Below, one piece after another: positions 47,934 to 59,892 of a stretch of DNA of 64,000 nt; position 1 is the stretch's first letter; each line of letters starts with the position of its first letter. The notes below the pieces were generated by a model. The model did no database searches, was not told where the DNA came from, and saw only the letters and a list, made by a program, of their open reading frames with translations. A program made the translations under genes and the position numbers. Origin of the DNA: Seiridium cupressi (lineage: Eukaryota; Ascomycota; Sordariomycetes; Amphisphaeriales; Sporocadaceae); contig JARVKI010000009.1 of NCBI GenBank assembly GCA_036674765.1, forward strand, positions 248,001 to 312,000. The letters are read 5' to 3'.

Positions 47934-50415
47934 TTATGCCGTAGACACGACCTTGGGCACAACCCACCAGTCATGATATCCCTTGCCCTCCTCGGGCATC
48001 TCAACCTTCAATTGCATCTTCTCTCCATCCAGACCATCACCATCACCGAGGGTTTCTATCGTCTTCTGCAGCATATTCACTGCAATGCCAGCAAAGATAG
48101 TAGCTTTCTGGCAATTCCGAACATTCGCAAGCCATCGCTCATGGCAGCCTACCGAGAAGGTATTCTGCTCCTGCATCCGACTCAATGCCTCATATCCTTT
48201 CTTGGCTCCGCCCACAGCGCCATCCGCATATTTGAGCAGCTCCGTGATTGATGTTTCGGGCTGTTGTGTCGCCTTGGTAAAGTCGTCGAATGAAGGCAGC
48301 TGCGGCAATCCAATGTTGACGAAGGGCTTCATGCGGATTTCGTAGCGCAACAAATCGTCGCTGTAAGGGCGTGGCGGGGCCTTGATGAGACCCAGACGTT
48401 GAAGCACAGTGTACAAGCAGCAGAGACCGTCGGCAAACTCCCAGGTGCAGGCTGCGTCGAGCATGGTAACTCGGATGTACGACATGGACTTCATGTACTT
48501 GTCTTCCTTGGCTGCGCTATAGGTTTTCGAGTTGGCTCGAGCTTCGAACATGGACCGCATGACGAAGGTTTTGATACGATCGCCATGCTGGGCACGGGTC
48601 TTGGCAACGTAATTCAGATACCAGTACATTCCTGCCAACTCGTCAACCTGGTAAGTGGATAACTCGAAGCCAAGTTGAACGATCCATTCCATCTGCCGCA
48701 GCTTGTATAGGTAAGCCCACGACGACAATGGTAGCGAGTAGCCGACCGGTCCGGTAGCTGCTGTGTGCAATTTCTCGTCCAAGTTGACCTGGAGTAAGTT
48801 GTCGATTTCTTCCACATCGGCTTGTAGAATATCCCATTCTTGTATACTGTGGTAGAGTGTCCGCCTCACTCGACATCTGTTTTGACAGAAGATCCTGTAT
48901 AAGTCAAGGTAGCAATCAGCGACTCGTTGGCGAAAGATCTCCATCTGAGCAGCGGTTTGATGGCGAGGGTCTGTCGGGACTTCTATGGTGTCGTTGGCAG
49001 GATCAGTCTGCGGAGCGTTGGGCAGGCACACAATCGAAAGATCATGGTCTAATATGTGACGAATGCTGTATGACCCAAGTACGACCATCTCCTTGAACAG
49101 GAGGCTCTGCATCAGGGTTCTGATGATTACTAGCGGCTGAGGTCGTCTGGATTGAAAGGAGGAAACAAAAGTCTAGACAGGTGAGCATGTTTGTAGTCCT
49201 CAGAAGCAAGAAAATACAACTTACCATGAGGCTCTGAGGATCCGAGTATCTGAGTATGTCCATGGCTTCCTGTCCATCCTGGGCCATCCGCTTGAAGTGG
49301 TTATACGTATCTTCAAAAGTAAGCTGTACGATAGGACGCGGCGGCATTGTACTTGCCAGGCGCCGCTGCATCTTGGTACTAAAGGCTTCGGTCACCGGTG
49401 TGCCCAAAGGATGCTGTTTCATCAAATGTTCCAATAGTCCACTCATCATGATCCAAGGCGTTTTTAGGGAATCAGCGTTTGCCTTGTGTACGCCCACGAG
49501 TTCCACAGCCCGAAGAAATGCTATTCTAAACTCCAGGCGGAGGTCCAGGGCTTCTCGAATGTCCTTAGGTAATTGATTGCTCATTGCCCGGAGGTCAGCT
49601 CGTGCGTCACGGAGCAATTCGTTTATAGGCGCCAGAGGAATATCCGACAGAAGATTCCGATCGTAGGTATTTGTCACAAAATCTTCTTCCTACATATTCT
49701 CAGTACGTTCACATACGTCCATAGTTCTCGAAGAGGCATACCTCGTAGTACAGCTCATCCTTGACAAGCTCGTTCACAAAATAACAGTTCTTTAGCAGCG
49801 CAACACAGTAGGCTCTGAGGACAAATAGGAACGGCGATTTCCCCTCGGAGCTTCCTGGAGTCTTTTCCTTCGGATTTCTTTCAAAATCGGCCTCGGCTAG
49901 ACTTGTTGGGGTAGGTTGCATGATAGCCTCCAAGTAAACACTGGTGAACAAAGTCTGAGAAAGGGGATAGCCAAGATGCCAAGCCATCTGCATGCAAGCT
50001 GTCAGCGGCCCCCCATCGAAACCAGTCATGCCAGACACGACATACCTCCAGGCAGAGGAGCTGGTCTATGATACCCAGAACCTCCTGGGGGAGTAAAGTC
50101 TTCATCACATCATACTCTTCGTCAAGGGACTCGCCCTCTGCGAGACAGCCGCTATCCATCTTCGGGTCCATGATCTGCGAGCATCGTGAGCGCTAGTCCT
50201 ATCGCACGGTTTCTTGCGCGTCAAGGGCTCCTCCAGCTTACCTCGAGAGCCGAGACGGACTCGAAAAGGGTGAAGTGGCCATCTTTTACAAGTTCGCCCG
50301 GGGCCAATTCTGTTGAAAGCGATCAGGTCAGACGGTCGCACAAATGAGGGGTGGTTGAGGGAAAAGCCGTACTCTTGACGGCAGCAGAGAACTTGTCGGT
50401 AATGTCTATTGCCAT
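47934..50415 (-). CDS. MAK10: NatC N-terminal acetyltransferase auxiliary subunit (Mak10/Naa35)
   Basis: Six exons: 50415..50373, 50309..50242, 50174..50046, 49987..49742, 49689..49225 and 49136..47934. The product is 717 residues. The hallmark IMDPKMDSG follows GHFTLFESVSALE near the N-terminus, as in all Mak10/Naa35 proteins. Also conserved are LPQEVLGIIDQLLCLE, MAWHLGYPLSQTLFTS and VYLEAI. NatC acetylates N-terminal Met followed by a hydrophobic residue; Mak10 holds the catalytic subunit (Naa30/Mak3) and Naa38 at the ribosome. In yeast its loss affects propagation of the L-A virus. The last intron (49224..49137) is the least certain: another in-frame acceptor exists 24 bases downstream, and the choice changes only a few residues. 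The other introns are 52-67 bp. Confidence 0.93.
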
Positions 50416-51189
50416 AATGCCTGGGTGGGAAGCAATCTGCGGTAACAGAGGTGGGACTGGCGGACGGCCTGGCACCTCCATCTTTAAAGTTCTAGTCGGT
50501 TGGACCCACGGCTACTGCCTTTGTGTGGTCCTCTGGGATTTTAGACGGCTGGTTACGTGAACGTCCTGGAAACACAAAATATGATTGTCGTTTTATGTTT
50601 CTCTCTTTGGCATGTTGGACAACGAAGCGAGAAGACTAACATAAACGAGTTGTCGGACCGCGATCAAACAGGCTGTTGAGCATGGAAAAAGCCGGGCCGC
50701 GCGAGAGGATGCGGGCTTCAGGTTGAATGCTTACGAAGGCGATGACTTGTGACGGTGGTTTGGAGCGACTGTTTTAGTGAAAGAGTGACCAAACATGCTC
50801 CGATTGTCAAGCAGAAGAAGCGCAGGAAGGAAGGCACGCATGCAATGATTGAGTTGGATGTTGAGAATCAAAAGTCCTTTGACCCAACGATGGGGGACTT
50901 GCACGGCAGCGGCGGGCCAGTGGTTGCCGGCTTAGTTTGTGCAAACAACACCATCACACCCGACACAAATCGCAACCAACATTCAATGCAGTCACAATAA
51001 GCCTTTCTAGTCATAGATCAGGTCTATTAATCGTCACTTTTATACAGCTGTACACGGGCGTGGTCTGTAGAACAGCGCCCTTCGATCAACGGCCTCCGTC
51101 CCGTCCGCATTGAGATAATGTCGCTACCTCTAATGACCACCCATGATCATGCAAGCTCTCCACTATCACTTCCTATGCTCTCAATTTCC
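50416..51189. other. Spacer between MAK10 and ATP15
   Basis: It contains the MAK10 promoter and the ATP15 3' UTR. The small + strand ORF at 50749-51000 has no motif and is not called as a gene. Confidence 0.5.
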
Positions 51190-51585
51190 TTAAGAAGCTG
51201 GAGCACCGGCGGCGTCCTTGGTAGCAGCAACGTTGGCTTCGTTCAGGTTCTTGAAATCGCCCATCTTGCCGTTCTGTTCGTGAGGTATAACCCGTCAGTG
51301 TTCAAGCATTTCCCACCAGTGACCACTCAATTCAGGCGCCCACTCACCGACCACTTTGCGAAGCGCAGGTCCGACTCTCCTCGACGCTCAGCGGCTATTC
51401 TCTTGTCATCCTTTAGGCTTCGGCGCACGACGCGGGATGCGACTGCGAGGTAGCGGTTGTAGCTGTTCGGTCGGGCATGTCTCGTTAGCACGAGCTCTCA
51501 CCTCGCCTGCACTGTCCCGGGCTGGAAGCGAAGCTGGAGATCAATTGACTCACCTGAGGCCGGCGGCTTTCCAGGCGAACACCAT
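51190..51585 (-). CDS. ATP15: Mitochondrial ATP synthase subunit epsilon
   Basis: Three small exons, each too short to stand out as an ORF: 51585..51554 (32 nt), 51462..51348 and 51273..51190. The product is 76 residues. It starts MVFAWKAAGLSYNRYLAVAS and continues RVVRRSLKDDKRIAAERRGE and LRFAKW, the conserved sequence of the epsilon subunit of fungal F1Fo ATP synthase, with its typical length. The protein sits in the central stalk of F1 and helps hold subunits gamma and delta to the c-ring. There is no cleaved presequence, as usual for this subunit. The introns (91 and 74 bp) have GTGAGT donors and CAG acceptors. The donor of intron 2 could shift by a few bases (GTCGGT also present), which would remove one Ser. 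Confidence 0.93.
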
Positions 51586-52041
51586 TTTGACTGTAATTCG
51601 GTTTGTCGGGGTTGATGGGTACGGTGAAGTTGTTGCTTGAGGTGAATTGCTACTTTCTGGAAAATCGGCCCCTGCGAAATCGAAGGCCAAGTGGCTGGTC
51701 ACGTGACGCTAGCTCCGCCGACGGCAACATGGACATCAATGCAAATACTATCTTATGTCAAGCCAAATTGGATCAAACTCGAATAAACACATGCTTATTG
51801 GGGAGATACTGCTGGTTTTATCACCTTCGAAAGTCAGACCTTATTAACCCGGCCATAGTCCCGTAGGCAGGAATTAGAGAGCATCAATCATATTATGATC
51901 CCGACTATTGCATTATGGAATACCCCAAGTTTGAAGACCAATGAAACTCTAATGGATTTACTATATGCACAGGTACTAGTCTCAATTTTACAGCAGTGAG
52001 CTGAATTGTTGGTACAGCCCATTCCACCCTCACCACTCCAT
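51586..52041. other. Spacer between QCR2 and ATP15
   Basis: It holds the ATP15 promoter and QCR2 3' UTR, 456 bp in all. Nothing else is recognised. Confidence 0.5.
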
Positions 52042-53601
52042 CTATACCTTAAGACCAAGCTCCTCAGCATAAGGCAGAGCATGCAAGTCACCAACGGTAG
52101 CAACTGAAGCCTTTCCATCAATAAGCGTCTTTGCAGCCTATGAAACGCGGGGTCAGTACAGGTTTGATCATTGCCGCAGACAGTGATATCACTTACAGTC
52201 TTCAACTTCTCAGCCGTCACACCATCGAGGCTCTTAATTGTCTCGGCAATCTGGAAGGGCTGTCCCGAGTGGATAATGCCAGAACCTGCCGACAGAATTG
52301 TCGAGACACCAGCCTCACTGGTGGCTAGTGCGTCGAACTTGGCTTTGGCAATGGCCTTGGTAAGGTCCTCCTTGCTGACGCCACCCTCGACAACACTCTT
52401 AAGAGCCTTGACAGCCTCTTGAGCGGTGGTTCGGACGGCACCGGCAGCACCGTAAACCTGGATGGTAAACAGGCCGGCATCCGAGTATGCGAGATTGCTC
52501 GCCGTGACCGAGGCACCGGGGTTAGCGGCGGCAACCTTGGACAAGAGGGTGAAGCCAGGAGCCCACTTGACGTTGGATTGCCCGCCCAGCAGAGCAGCCA
52601 GAACAGCGACCTCAGGCTTGTAGGCACCAAAGCTAGAACCAGGGAAAGCAATAACCAGGGCGTTGCCAGCAGTGTGAGCAGTACGCGATTCACCACCGTA
52701 GTATGCCGTAGATGCCGAGTTGAGTGCGGCAGAGCTGGAGGCAGAGGCGGGAACCGACTGGAAGAACTGTTCGGTCCACTTTGAGAGGGCGGCGGTCGTA
52801 GCACCATCACCAACCAGAGCGATGTTTGATTTAGCGTACACAGACTCGGCGAAAGAGGCAATCTTGTGCTCGTCAAGGTAGCTCTTTATCGGTGTCGAAG
52901 GCGAAGGGTATAGGGGTGAGCCGAGGCCAGAGTGGAAAGCAACAGAGTGGGCCGCGTCGAGAGCCAGGGCGGAAACGTCACTGCCGACCTTGGCCTGCTT
53001 CAAATGGATAACTCGCTCGACATCCTCGTGGAACTCGTAGGCTAGAGAGAAGGATGAGCATATGTGCTGATGCCAATGGCTTCGATAGACGTACTAGTAT
53101 ACTTGGTCTGAGAGATGACCTCTGCCAGCAGCTCGGTAAAGTATGGGATGTCCTCGCGCAAGAAGCTCGCCTCGAGAACGAGAGCTTCCCTGGTGTGGTA
53201 TGCGACTAATTGGCCTCCAAGCAGCTCGCTTTCTCGGGTAATTCGCAGAGCGGATCGCTTCGTGGTGTTCTGCAGTCAATGCACCTAATTAGCTCATAGA
53301 TCAGGAGATCCGGGTCATCGTTCGATGCCAAACTTGCCTTGAAAGCAAACTCCTCCAGACCAGCAGTCAACCCAGGAGCCGGCTGGTATCTTGTTCCGGC
53401 CTTGGCCACGATGGCTAGCTTGGTGGTAGGGCCGTGGGAGTCTCGCGCTGCGACCTTGACGCCGGCTACGTCGGTTGTCTCGAACGTGTGGGTGGCAGGT
53501 GCTGATGCAGCAGCATAGCCGCGTCGTTGCGCAAGCTTGCTGGAAGCTTGGCGACAGGCGGCCAGCTGGGCACCTCTCGAAAGAGCCGTCCTGGAGAACA
53601 T
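52042..53601 (-). CDS. QCR2: Cytochrome bc1 complex core subunit 2
   Basis: Four exons: 53601..53338, 53269..53095, 53041..52197 and 52137..52042. The product is 459 residues. It starts with a mitochondrial presequence rich in Arg, Ala and Ser (MFSRTALSRGAQLAACRQAS). The M16-peptidase-like fold is seen in GTRYQPAPGLTAGLEEFAFK, NTTKRSALRITRESELLGGQL, the tail SVATVGDLHALPYAEELGLKV and the Gly/Ser-rich middle. The zinc motif HxxEH of active relatives is absent (GLEEF in that place), as expected for the non-catalytic core 2 subunit of complex III. It lines the matrix side of the complex. The first intron uses a GC donor (AAG|GCAAGT) rather than GT; the joined protein (AFK-NTTKRSALRI) matches the family, so this looks real. 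The other introns are 53 and 59 bp. Confidence 0.94.
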
Positions 53602-54118
53602 GTTGTGAGGGGTGTCGTCGACAGTTGACGATCTAATGTCTGCGTCAACACAGGTGATGGATGCTTCAGCAAAAATCCTAAGCCAATTCGCTTCGGCGGT
53701 TGATTTTCGAGTGCTGGTCCAAGCTTTCCAGGATTGGCCAGTTAGAGGACAGTAATTCCGAACAGCTTGGACTAACTAAGGTAGGGATGGAACAACCCAG
53801 GTTACTCCGTACATACTATGTACAGTAAGTAGGATTACAGGTCTATTAATCAACTTGATAAATCGACAGATGATATGCTCTCCTACGTCTTCGAATTTGA
53901 TATCGAGCAATGCGTTTTAATTATAGACAGAATAGCTGGATGTAATATAACAATCGCTAGACAAATCTATCTATCGACCTGGTTAGGTATTCTGACTAGA
54001 AGCTCTGCAAGAGTTCGACCGACTGCACTATATTATGTTTGGTTATTAATTGAGATATGTTATTTCATGGTGCTATCCTGAATCTTTCCCCCTTATTTTG
54101 ACAATACGGAATATAAAC

Positions 54119-54155
<37 letters not shown>

Positions 54156-54575
54156 TGTGATTGTTGCCAACTCTGTACTTTGCTGTTTGACAGGTACTTA
54201 TGATGGACTTGCTGTTAGGCACCAGCTGCCGAACAGCTGCTGTGGGCATTTGAGTCAGTGCCGCCAGCCCATGTGGGGGTCTGCATTCAAAAAAATCCGT
54301 CCTCTGCGCAGGAAAGGTGCAAGGCTCTCGAAGCTCCGTTGTCCCCGCCATGAATATTTCGAGATCAAGCAGCTGCCGAATGACTTTTTTCTGCTTAGCT
54401 ATATTGGACTCGACACCCGCCGTCCAACTTCCGGGGACTCTCTTCTTCCCCCCAACAAATGACTCTACGGTAGCAACTGTGGCTCTAGAGTTCGTGAGAG
54501 GATCTCTAGACGCCAACTGACGATCCCCCCATATCTTTTCCCAGCATTTACAGGCGCTTGTCGCAAAGCAAAATC
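53602..54575. other. Intergenic region between divergent genes
   Basis: It separates QCR2 (-) and RPC82 (+), nearly 1 kb. It includes a poly(A) run at about 54,123-54,152 and A/T-rich sequence (53,800-54,120). No gene is seen. Confidence 0.5.
54122..54152 (+). repeat. Poly(A) run of about 30 bases
   Basis: About 30 consecutive A residues follow A/T-rich sequence and precede GGCTGTGATTG. It is the second such run in the window and has the same orientation as the one at 12401. It may be a retro-insertion tail or slippage; no element body is recognisable upstream. Confidence 0.85.
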
Positions 54576-56767
54576 ATGTTAGTGGTGAGTCAACTCTGCC
54601 CCTCGACAGCTTCGTTCATGTTGCTTTTCCATTCGCCTCTCACCGTAGCAGAACTGCCCCTGTTGTATGTGCATGGCTCGTCGCTAATACTACTTGTTTC
54701 GAGCAGACAAAAAATGCGGCAGAACTCTGCGTTCTGCTCATCGAAGAGCTGTATGGCCAACTCCCATCCGTATGTATTTAGTCTGTCGCATACTTTTGAG
54801 CTTACTGAACTGATATCCCCAAGCGTATCTTCGACGTACTCTTGTCAAAAGGCAGGGCCAATGTCAAACAGCTTGGGCAGGACACATCGATGACCCAACG
54901 TCTTGTCCGCCACGCTCTTGCTGTCCTAATCCAGCAGAACCTCATCTTCCACCACACAGACTCCGACACCCTTGTCACTCGATACGAAGCGGATCCAGGG
55001 GCTGCCTACAATCTCGTTCGCACCGGGAAAATTCTAGATGCCATTCATCGTGGTTACGGCGAAGAAGCGAGGGACCTGGTCCACCAGGTCATGCTCAATG
55101 GGCATATGAGTGTTTCAGCACTTATGCAACTCAAATCTCACGGGAGAACAAATGGAACCTCCCATACTAACGGCCACGCCAACGGCGCCTCATCTGAGAC
55201 TTCGGCCATGTCAGAGGACGACTACGACCGATCGCAACGGACCTTTGATCTACTGGCACATCTCATTGCGGTTGGTATCCTGGAGCCCTTGACTATGAGG
55301 ATGCTACAGACACCGGAAGACATGCGTGCCGAGATCGAACGTGATCTCATGAAAGACTATCCTTCAGGATTGCGTGGCACGAAACAGAAAAATGAGTTCA
55401 ACGCAAAATCCAAGCAAGCTTGGCAGGAGGTCCTGGACGAAAGCAAGGATTTAAAACGAAGGCTGGAGCCCGACTACCTGTCGGGTTTGGCAGCAAAACG
55501 CCGAAAGCTCGCAAATGGTTCCCGGGCAAATGGATTTTCGTCCATTAATAGGGACGAGATTATTGAAGTAAGTTATCTGGCAGCATCCTACTGTCATAAT
55601 TACTAATTGTGCCACTAGCCCGATACCATTCTTCATATTAATTACAAGAAATGCACGGTGGAGCTCCGAAACCACCGGCTGTCACAATTTGCACAGGATG
55701 CAATTGGACCTGTCACTGCCCAAGTCTATGCAGCAATGTTATCTGCCCTGGGAAAGAAAATATCACACTGCCAATTGAATACGGAAGACCAGGACGGAGA
55801 TGTGCCCCAAGCTCCTTCCGTGACAACGCTGGAGATATACGAACACCTCAAACCCTCCGCCGATGTATTCACCGGCATCGGAAAGTGTGAGCCAGATGCG
55901 ATCAATAGTGGCTACGCGGAGAAGGTCCAACGAACTGCTCCTGGTTATGATGCAGACGAAGACTTGAATGGCCCAATATCAGATGGCGATGATGACGGGG
56001 CCAATGGTGATGTGCACGGGTCCAATGGCATTCATACCAACGGGCATCACGAAGTGGACACCAAGGTCGTTCATAGTCAAAATGGAACCCGTGAAACCAA
56101 GGTCAAATTTGCCGAACGCATTCCCACAAAAGCAGAACGAATACAGCAAATGCGCCAACACTTACTCATTCTGGCCGAGAGCAATCTTAAATTTGTCCGG
56201 CACTGTGGTACACGAGACCATGGTGAATGGACAGTTGATTTTGAGCTGTTAGTACCCAAGCTTCAGCTCATCGAGATTGATGCCCTGATCGAGGAATCAT
56301 TCGGGAGGCAGGGCCTGCGTCTCGTCAGAATTCTACGTTCCAAGGGGAAAATCGACGACAGAACTCTACCCGGATTTGCATTGATGAAGAAGAGCGACGT
56401 GTATCTCAAGATGACGGAGATGGAGCTGCAAGGCTTCTTGGAAGTACAAGAGGTACCGCGCGACAACAATCGGACAGCAAGCCGCACGCTCTTTCTGTGG
56501 TTTTTTGACAAAGATCGTACTATGACACGAGTCCTTGACGACACCTACAAGGCCATGGCACGCCATCTGCAGCGACTCGAGGTCGAACGACGGAAAAAGA
56601 GAAACGTGCTCTCGGTAGTCGAGCGTAAAGATGTTCAGGGCATGGAGGAGGAAAAGCTCAGGGGCGATGTCTACAACGAGTACCGAGAATTCCTCGACAT
56701 TGAGAGCAAACTCCTCGGTCAGGTCGCTAGGCTTGATGATCTCGTGGGCGTGTTCCGGGACTTTTAA
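54576..56767 (+). CDS. RPC82: RNA polymerase III subunit Rpc82 (C82)
   Basis: Four exons: 54576..54584 (9 nt, codes MLV), 54707..54769, 54824..55567 and 55619..56767. The product is 654 residues. It starts MLVTKNAAELCVLLIEELYGQLPSRIFDVLL, the conserved first winged-helix of Rpc82/Rpc3. Further matches are MTQRLVRHALAVLIQQNLI, the acidic and Gly/Asn-rich linker, EPDTILHINYKKCTVELRN, and the late winged-helix block (DALIEESFGRQGLRLVRILRSKGKID). The C-terminal helix LDIESKLLGQVARLDDLVGVFRDF is also typical. The protein forms the C82-C34-C31 subcomplex that opens DNA and starts transcription of tRNA and 5S genes. The 9-nt first exon with the start codon is unusual. The first intron is 122 bp, the others 51-54 bp. 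Confidence 0.94.
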
Positions 56768-57410
56768 GTCGGCATTTACTTTTACCAACAACCCCACTCC
56801 CGGCAAACAAAAGTACTGCATTGCATGGCGGCGTTTGGTTCTTTGTCTGCTGCGGCATTCAAAAGGGGACATTACCTTGCATTGGGCGGCGTTGATTCCT
56901 AGGAGGAGGGCCTTATTCACGATAACATGTAGGAACATGTCTGGATCGTAAAATTTGTCGAATTATCTTTAGTTGGAGCGTCGCATCCCCTATGTTTGGT
57001 TTCTATAGTGATGCTCACTCCTTGGACGGAAGTACCAAATGCAGAACTGGGCTTATGCCACGCGCGAGAAGCTCTTATTCCAAGTTCAAGATGTGTGCCC
57101 GTAGAGAGGTTGTTGACCAGCTTTTCCAAATCCCCATTTCAATTGTGATGACTCCAGTGCAGTGGCTACCTTTTTCGTCCTTGATTTGCAAATCACGGTG
57201 GAGGTGGTTTCCAAGTCCTCGCGATGCTCTGTTCCCAGCTGGTACCGCAACCGGGAGCATTCTATTTTTCTTTTTGGCAGCTTTGCTGCCCAACTTGTCT
57301 AACAAACCATGACGCCGCCATAATCATTCCCCCTTTTGTGACCATGGGCATAAATTCCGTCCAAACAACAGCCCAATGACTTTCGTCCACACAGTACCAG
57401 CATTGACTCA
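56768..57410. other. Convergent 3' spacer
   Basis: The 643 bp between the RPC82 and PRMT3 stop codons hold both 3' UTRs. ORFs here are short and not supported as genes. Confidence 0.5.
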
Positions 57411-59310
57411 TCACCGCATGTCCCAAGACTGCGTGTGTTTCTTATCTTGACTCTCGACACTCCAACTTGACTTGATGATCAAGCCCCTTGGCATGTCCTC
57501 GGGCGGCGCAAACGTAATATCTCCTTCGATCACATCGTCCTTCTTCAAAGCCGATGTCTCGCCCTCCTTGTACTTGAACAGCAGCAGACCCTGCTTCCAG
57601 TGCGTCTCTGAGTTGAACGGCCCTGTCGTGAATGCGATACGATCCTTGTCCTCCTTGGTCCACTCGTCGGCTACAGACTGCACATTCACAGCCTGGCTCT
57701 CCCGGCTCGGCGCAAAGAAGTTGTCAAACCAGATCAGCAGCCCATCGAAGGCATCGACGTCTTGTGTGAGCTGAGACTTCCACTTTGCCGTGAATGTGAG
57801 GTCCTCCGTCTTGATGGTGTAGAGATCTAGCAACTTGAAGCCAGCCGGCTGGCCACAGACGGTGTCCTTGGGCCAGTGCAGCACGCGGACCTCGTCCCAG
57901 ATGCCCGACTGCATCGCCTTCATGTCAAAGCCGTAGACGTCGCGCCAGAAGTGCACATTGTCCATCACATACTCGCCGTCCGCGATAGGCGCGATCCACA
58001 TGTTGCAGCTTCCTGGGACCAGCAGACCGTCCGGCTTGAGGTAGCGATCACGGGCATAGAGCACGGACGGCAGCATGGCCTCATACAACAAACAGTAGCC
58101 CATCCACTCGCTGACAATGATGTCGACCTGGTCGACGGGTAGCGTTACTTCCTCCATCTTGCCCTTGATTAAGGTAACAGTCGAGGATAAGCCGGCATGG
58201 ATGACGTTCTCGCGGGCTTTGTCAATGATATCGCTGGCATCTACAGAGATGACGCGGGCGGCACCTGCCTTGGCGCAGAACATTGAAAGTATGCCTGTAC
58301 CGCAGCCAATGTCGAGCACAGTCTTGCCGGCAAAGAGGTGTTTGTTGTTGTAGATGAAATCACGATAAGCCTCTGTGCGAACTGTATCTTTAAGCATCGT
58401 TTCGTGGATGTCTGTTCTACTGTTTAGCAAACTGCATGCTTGTCACGGCCGAGGAACCCCGGATTGAACACACCATTGCCAGCATAGGATTCCCAGTAGT
58501 ACTTTGATGCATCATCAGGCTTCTTGGGGCCCGCAATCTCTTTGCCCTTGCCCGAGGCTTTGGCAGCAGCGGCCTCTGCTTCTGCAGCATCAACATCACC
58601 CCAGCGCTGGTCCAAAGTATCTGAGACAGTGGCGCGGTACCGCTCGAATTGCGCGGTGACGCGCAAGAGTTCCTCTTGGAGCTCGGTGTTGCGTTTTACC
58701 AGGTGGTCAACTAGCGAGGCGTCTTGTCCCTGGGCAGAAGATGCGGCTTCCGGCACGACGTCTGGCAGATCGAAGAGACCAATGATGACAGCATCGTCAT
58801 CAAGTACAGGCTTCAGATATTGATCAGATTCAACATCTGATTTTGCAATGTTCTCGCTGACAGTGTGGCCCTCGTGGACACGGGAACGAACTGGGTGGAG
58901 TTAGCAATTTTCAAAGCTTGCATCACAGATGAGCCCTGCACTTAATGCAGATAGACAACTGTCCTGAAGAACAGCAGATTGTTTAGATGGTCCGAAGACC
59001 TAAATCGTACCGCCTTCCCAAGAGAATACGATGTGAACATACTGTAGTTAACTAGCTTAACGCAGCCATGAAAATCGAGCTGCAGCCGCTGTCGTACAGC
59101 CAGGAAATCAAAGCCGTGCTGATTTTTGCAGTATTCCAGCATTGACAATACGTCTGGAAAGACCTTGTCGTCAAGAAGCGAGATCACCTGTTGCGTCTCT
59201 TCGTCATCCACCTCAACGTCGGCCCAACCCTCGTCATCTTCTTCCCGCGAGTCGGACGATTCCGAATCACTGATTGGGTCCGTTGACCTCCCAGGCTTGA
59301 GAGATGCCAT
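57411..59310 (-). CDS. PRMT3-type protein arginine methyltransferase
   Basis: Three exons: 59310..59043, 58890..58474 and 58411..57411. The product is 561 residues. The N-terminal acidic part (SDSESSDSREEDDEGW) leads into the PRMT3 zinc-finger-like segment (SLLDDKVFPDVLSMLEYCKNQHGFDF), which keeps the Cys and His of its second half but has SLLD where the CxxC pair belongs, so zinc binding is doubtful. After a coiled-coil linker comes the class I methyltransferase core: motif VLDIGCGTG (260-268), the double-E loop SEWMGYCLLYE (Glu330 and Glu339), and the late ETHWKQ loop. Family members make asymmetric dimethylarginine; PRMT3 mainly modifies ribosomal protein uS5 (Rps2) in the cytosol. The first intron is long for this window (152 bp, branch GCTAAC); the second is 62 bp. 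It matches the RmtB-like proteins of filamentous fungi. Confidence 0.92.
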
Positions 59311-59892
59311 TTTTCTTTCTTTCTTGCAAACAAATAGAGGCTGGTTGCGAAAAGGAAAGAGTGGTGTAAAGACTCCAGGATTTTTGGCCCAAATTGGGCA
59401 ATATGCAAAATTGTGGTAAATAGAAGATTCTTAAAACGAAAACTGGAAACCACGCCAATTGCATGTCATAGTGGATAAGCGCATGATCTTCCCGCTTTGT
59501 CTGCACTCCAGGGGCAACGGGGCAATGGAGCGATCTAGCTCTAGAGCTTCTCAGTCATTTGCAAGGAAGAGAGAGATGCACAGTTCACATGGGACAAGCC
59601 CAACTACCACCCACATGTCGTATCACTCCCATAACTGGGCAAAATAGAATCCTTATCAAGAAGGGTTTTAGTGGTTCCTGTGGCGTAACCCGCGTAGAGT
59701 TGGGCGTGTTGGTTCCATCCAGCCCCACTATCACGGCATTAACTGGATGCTGGTGTTAACAACGTCTTTGCAGTCACGTTACCGAGAGGTCATGCAATGA
59801 GATTGAACGAGCCGAGTCTGGAATACGCCAATGCTCATCCCAGGGGTATCATTTATGGTTGTCTAATTTCTTCTGAGCTGAGAAGTTAATCT
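59311..59892. other. Spacer between PRMT3 and USO1
   Basis: It contains the PRMT3 promoter (a T/C-rich stretch lies directly before the ATG at 59310) and the USO1 3' UTR. Nothing else is seen. Confidence 0.5.

Noticed and set aside
48399..48662. Small + strand ORFs inside MAK10
   Set aside because: They are antisense shadows of the conserved MAK10 coding exon.
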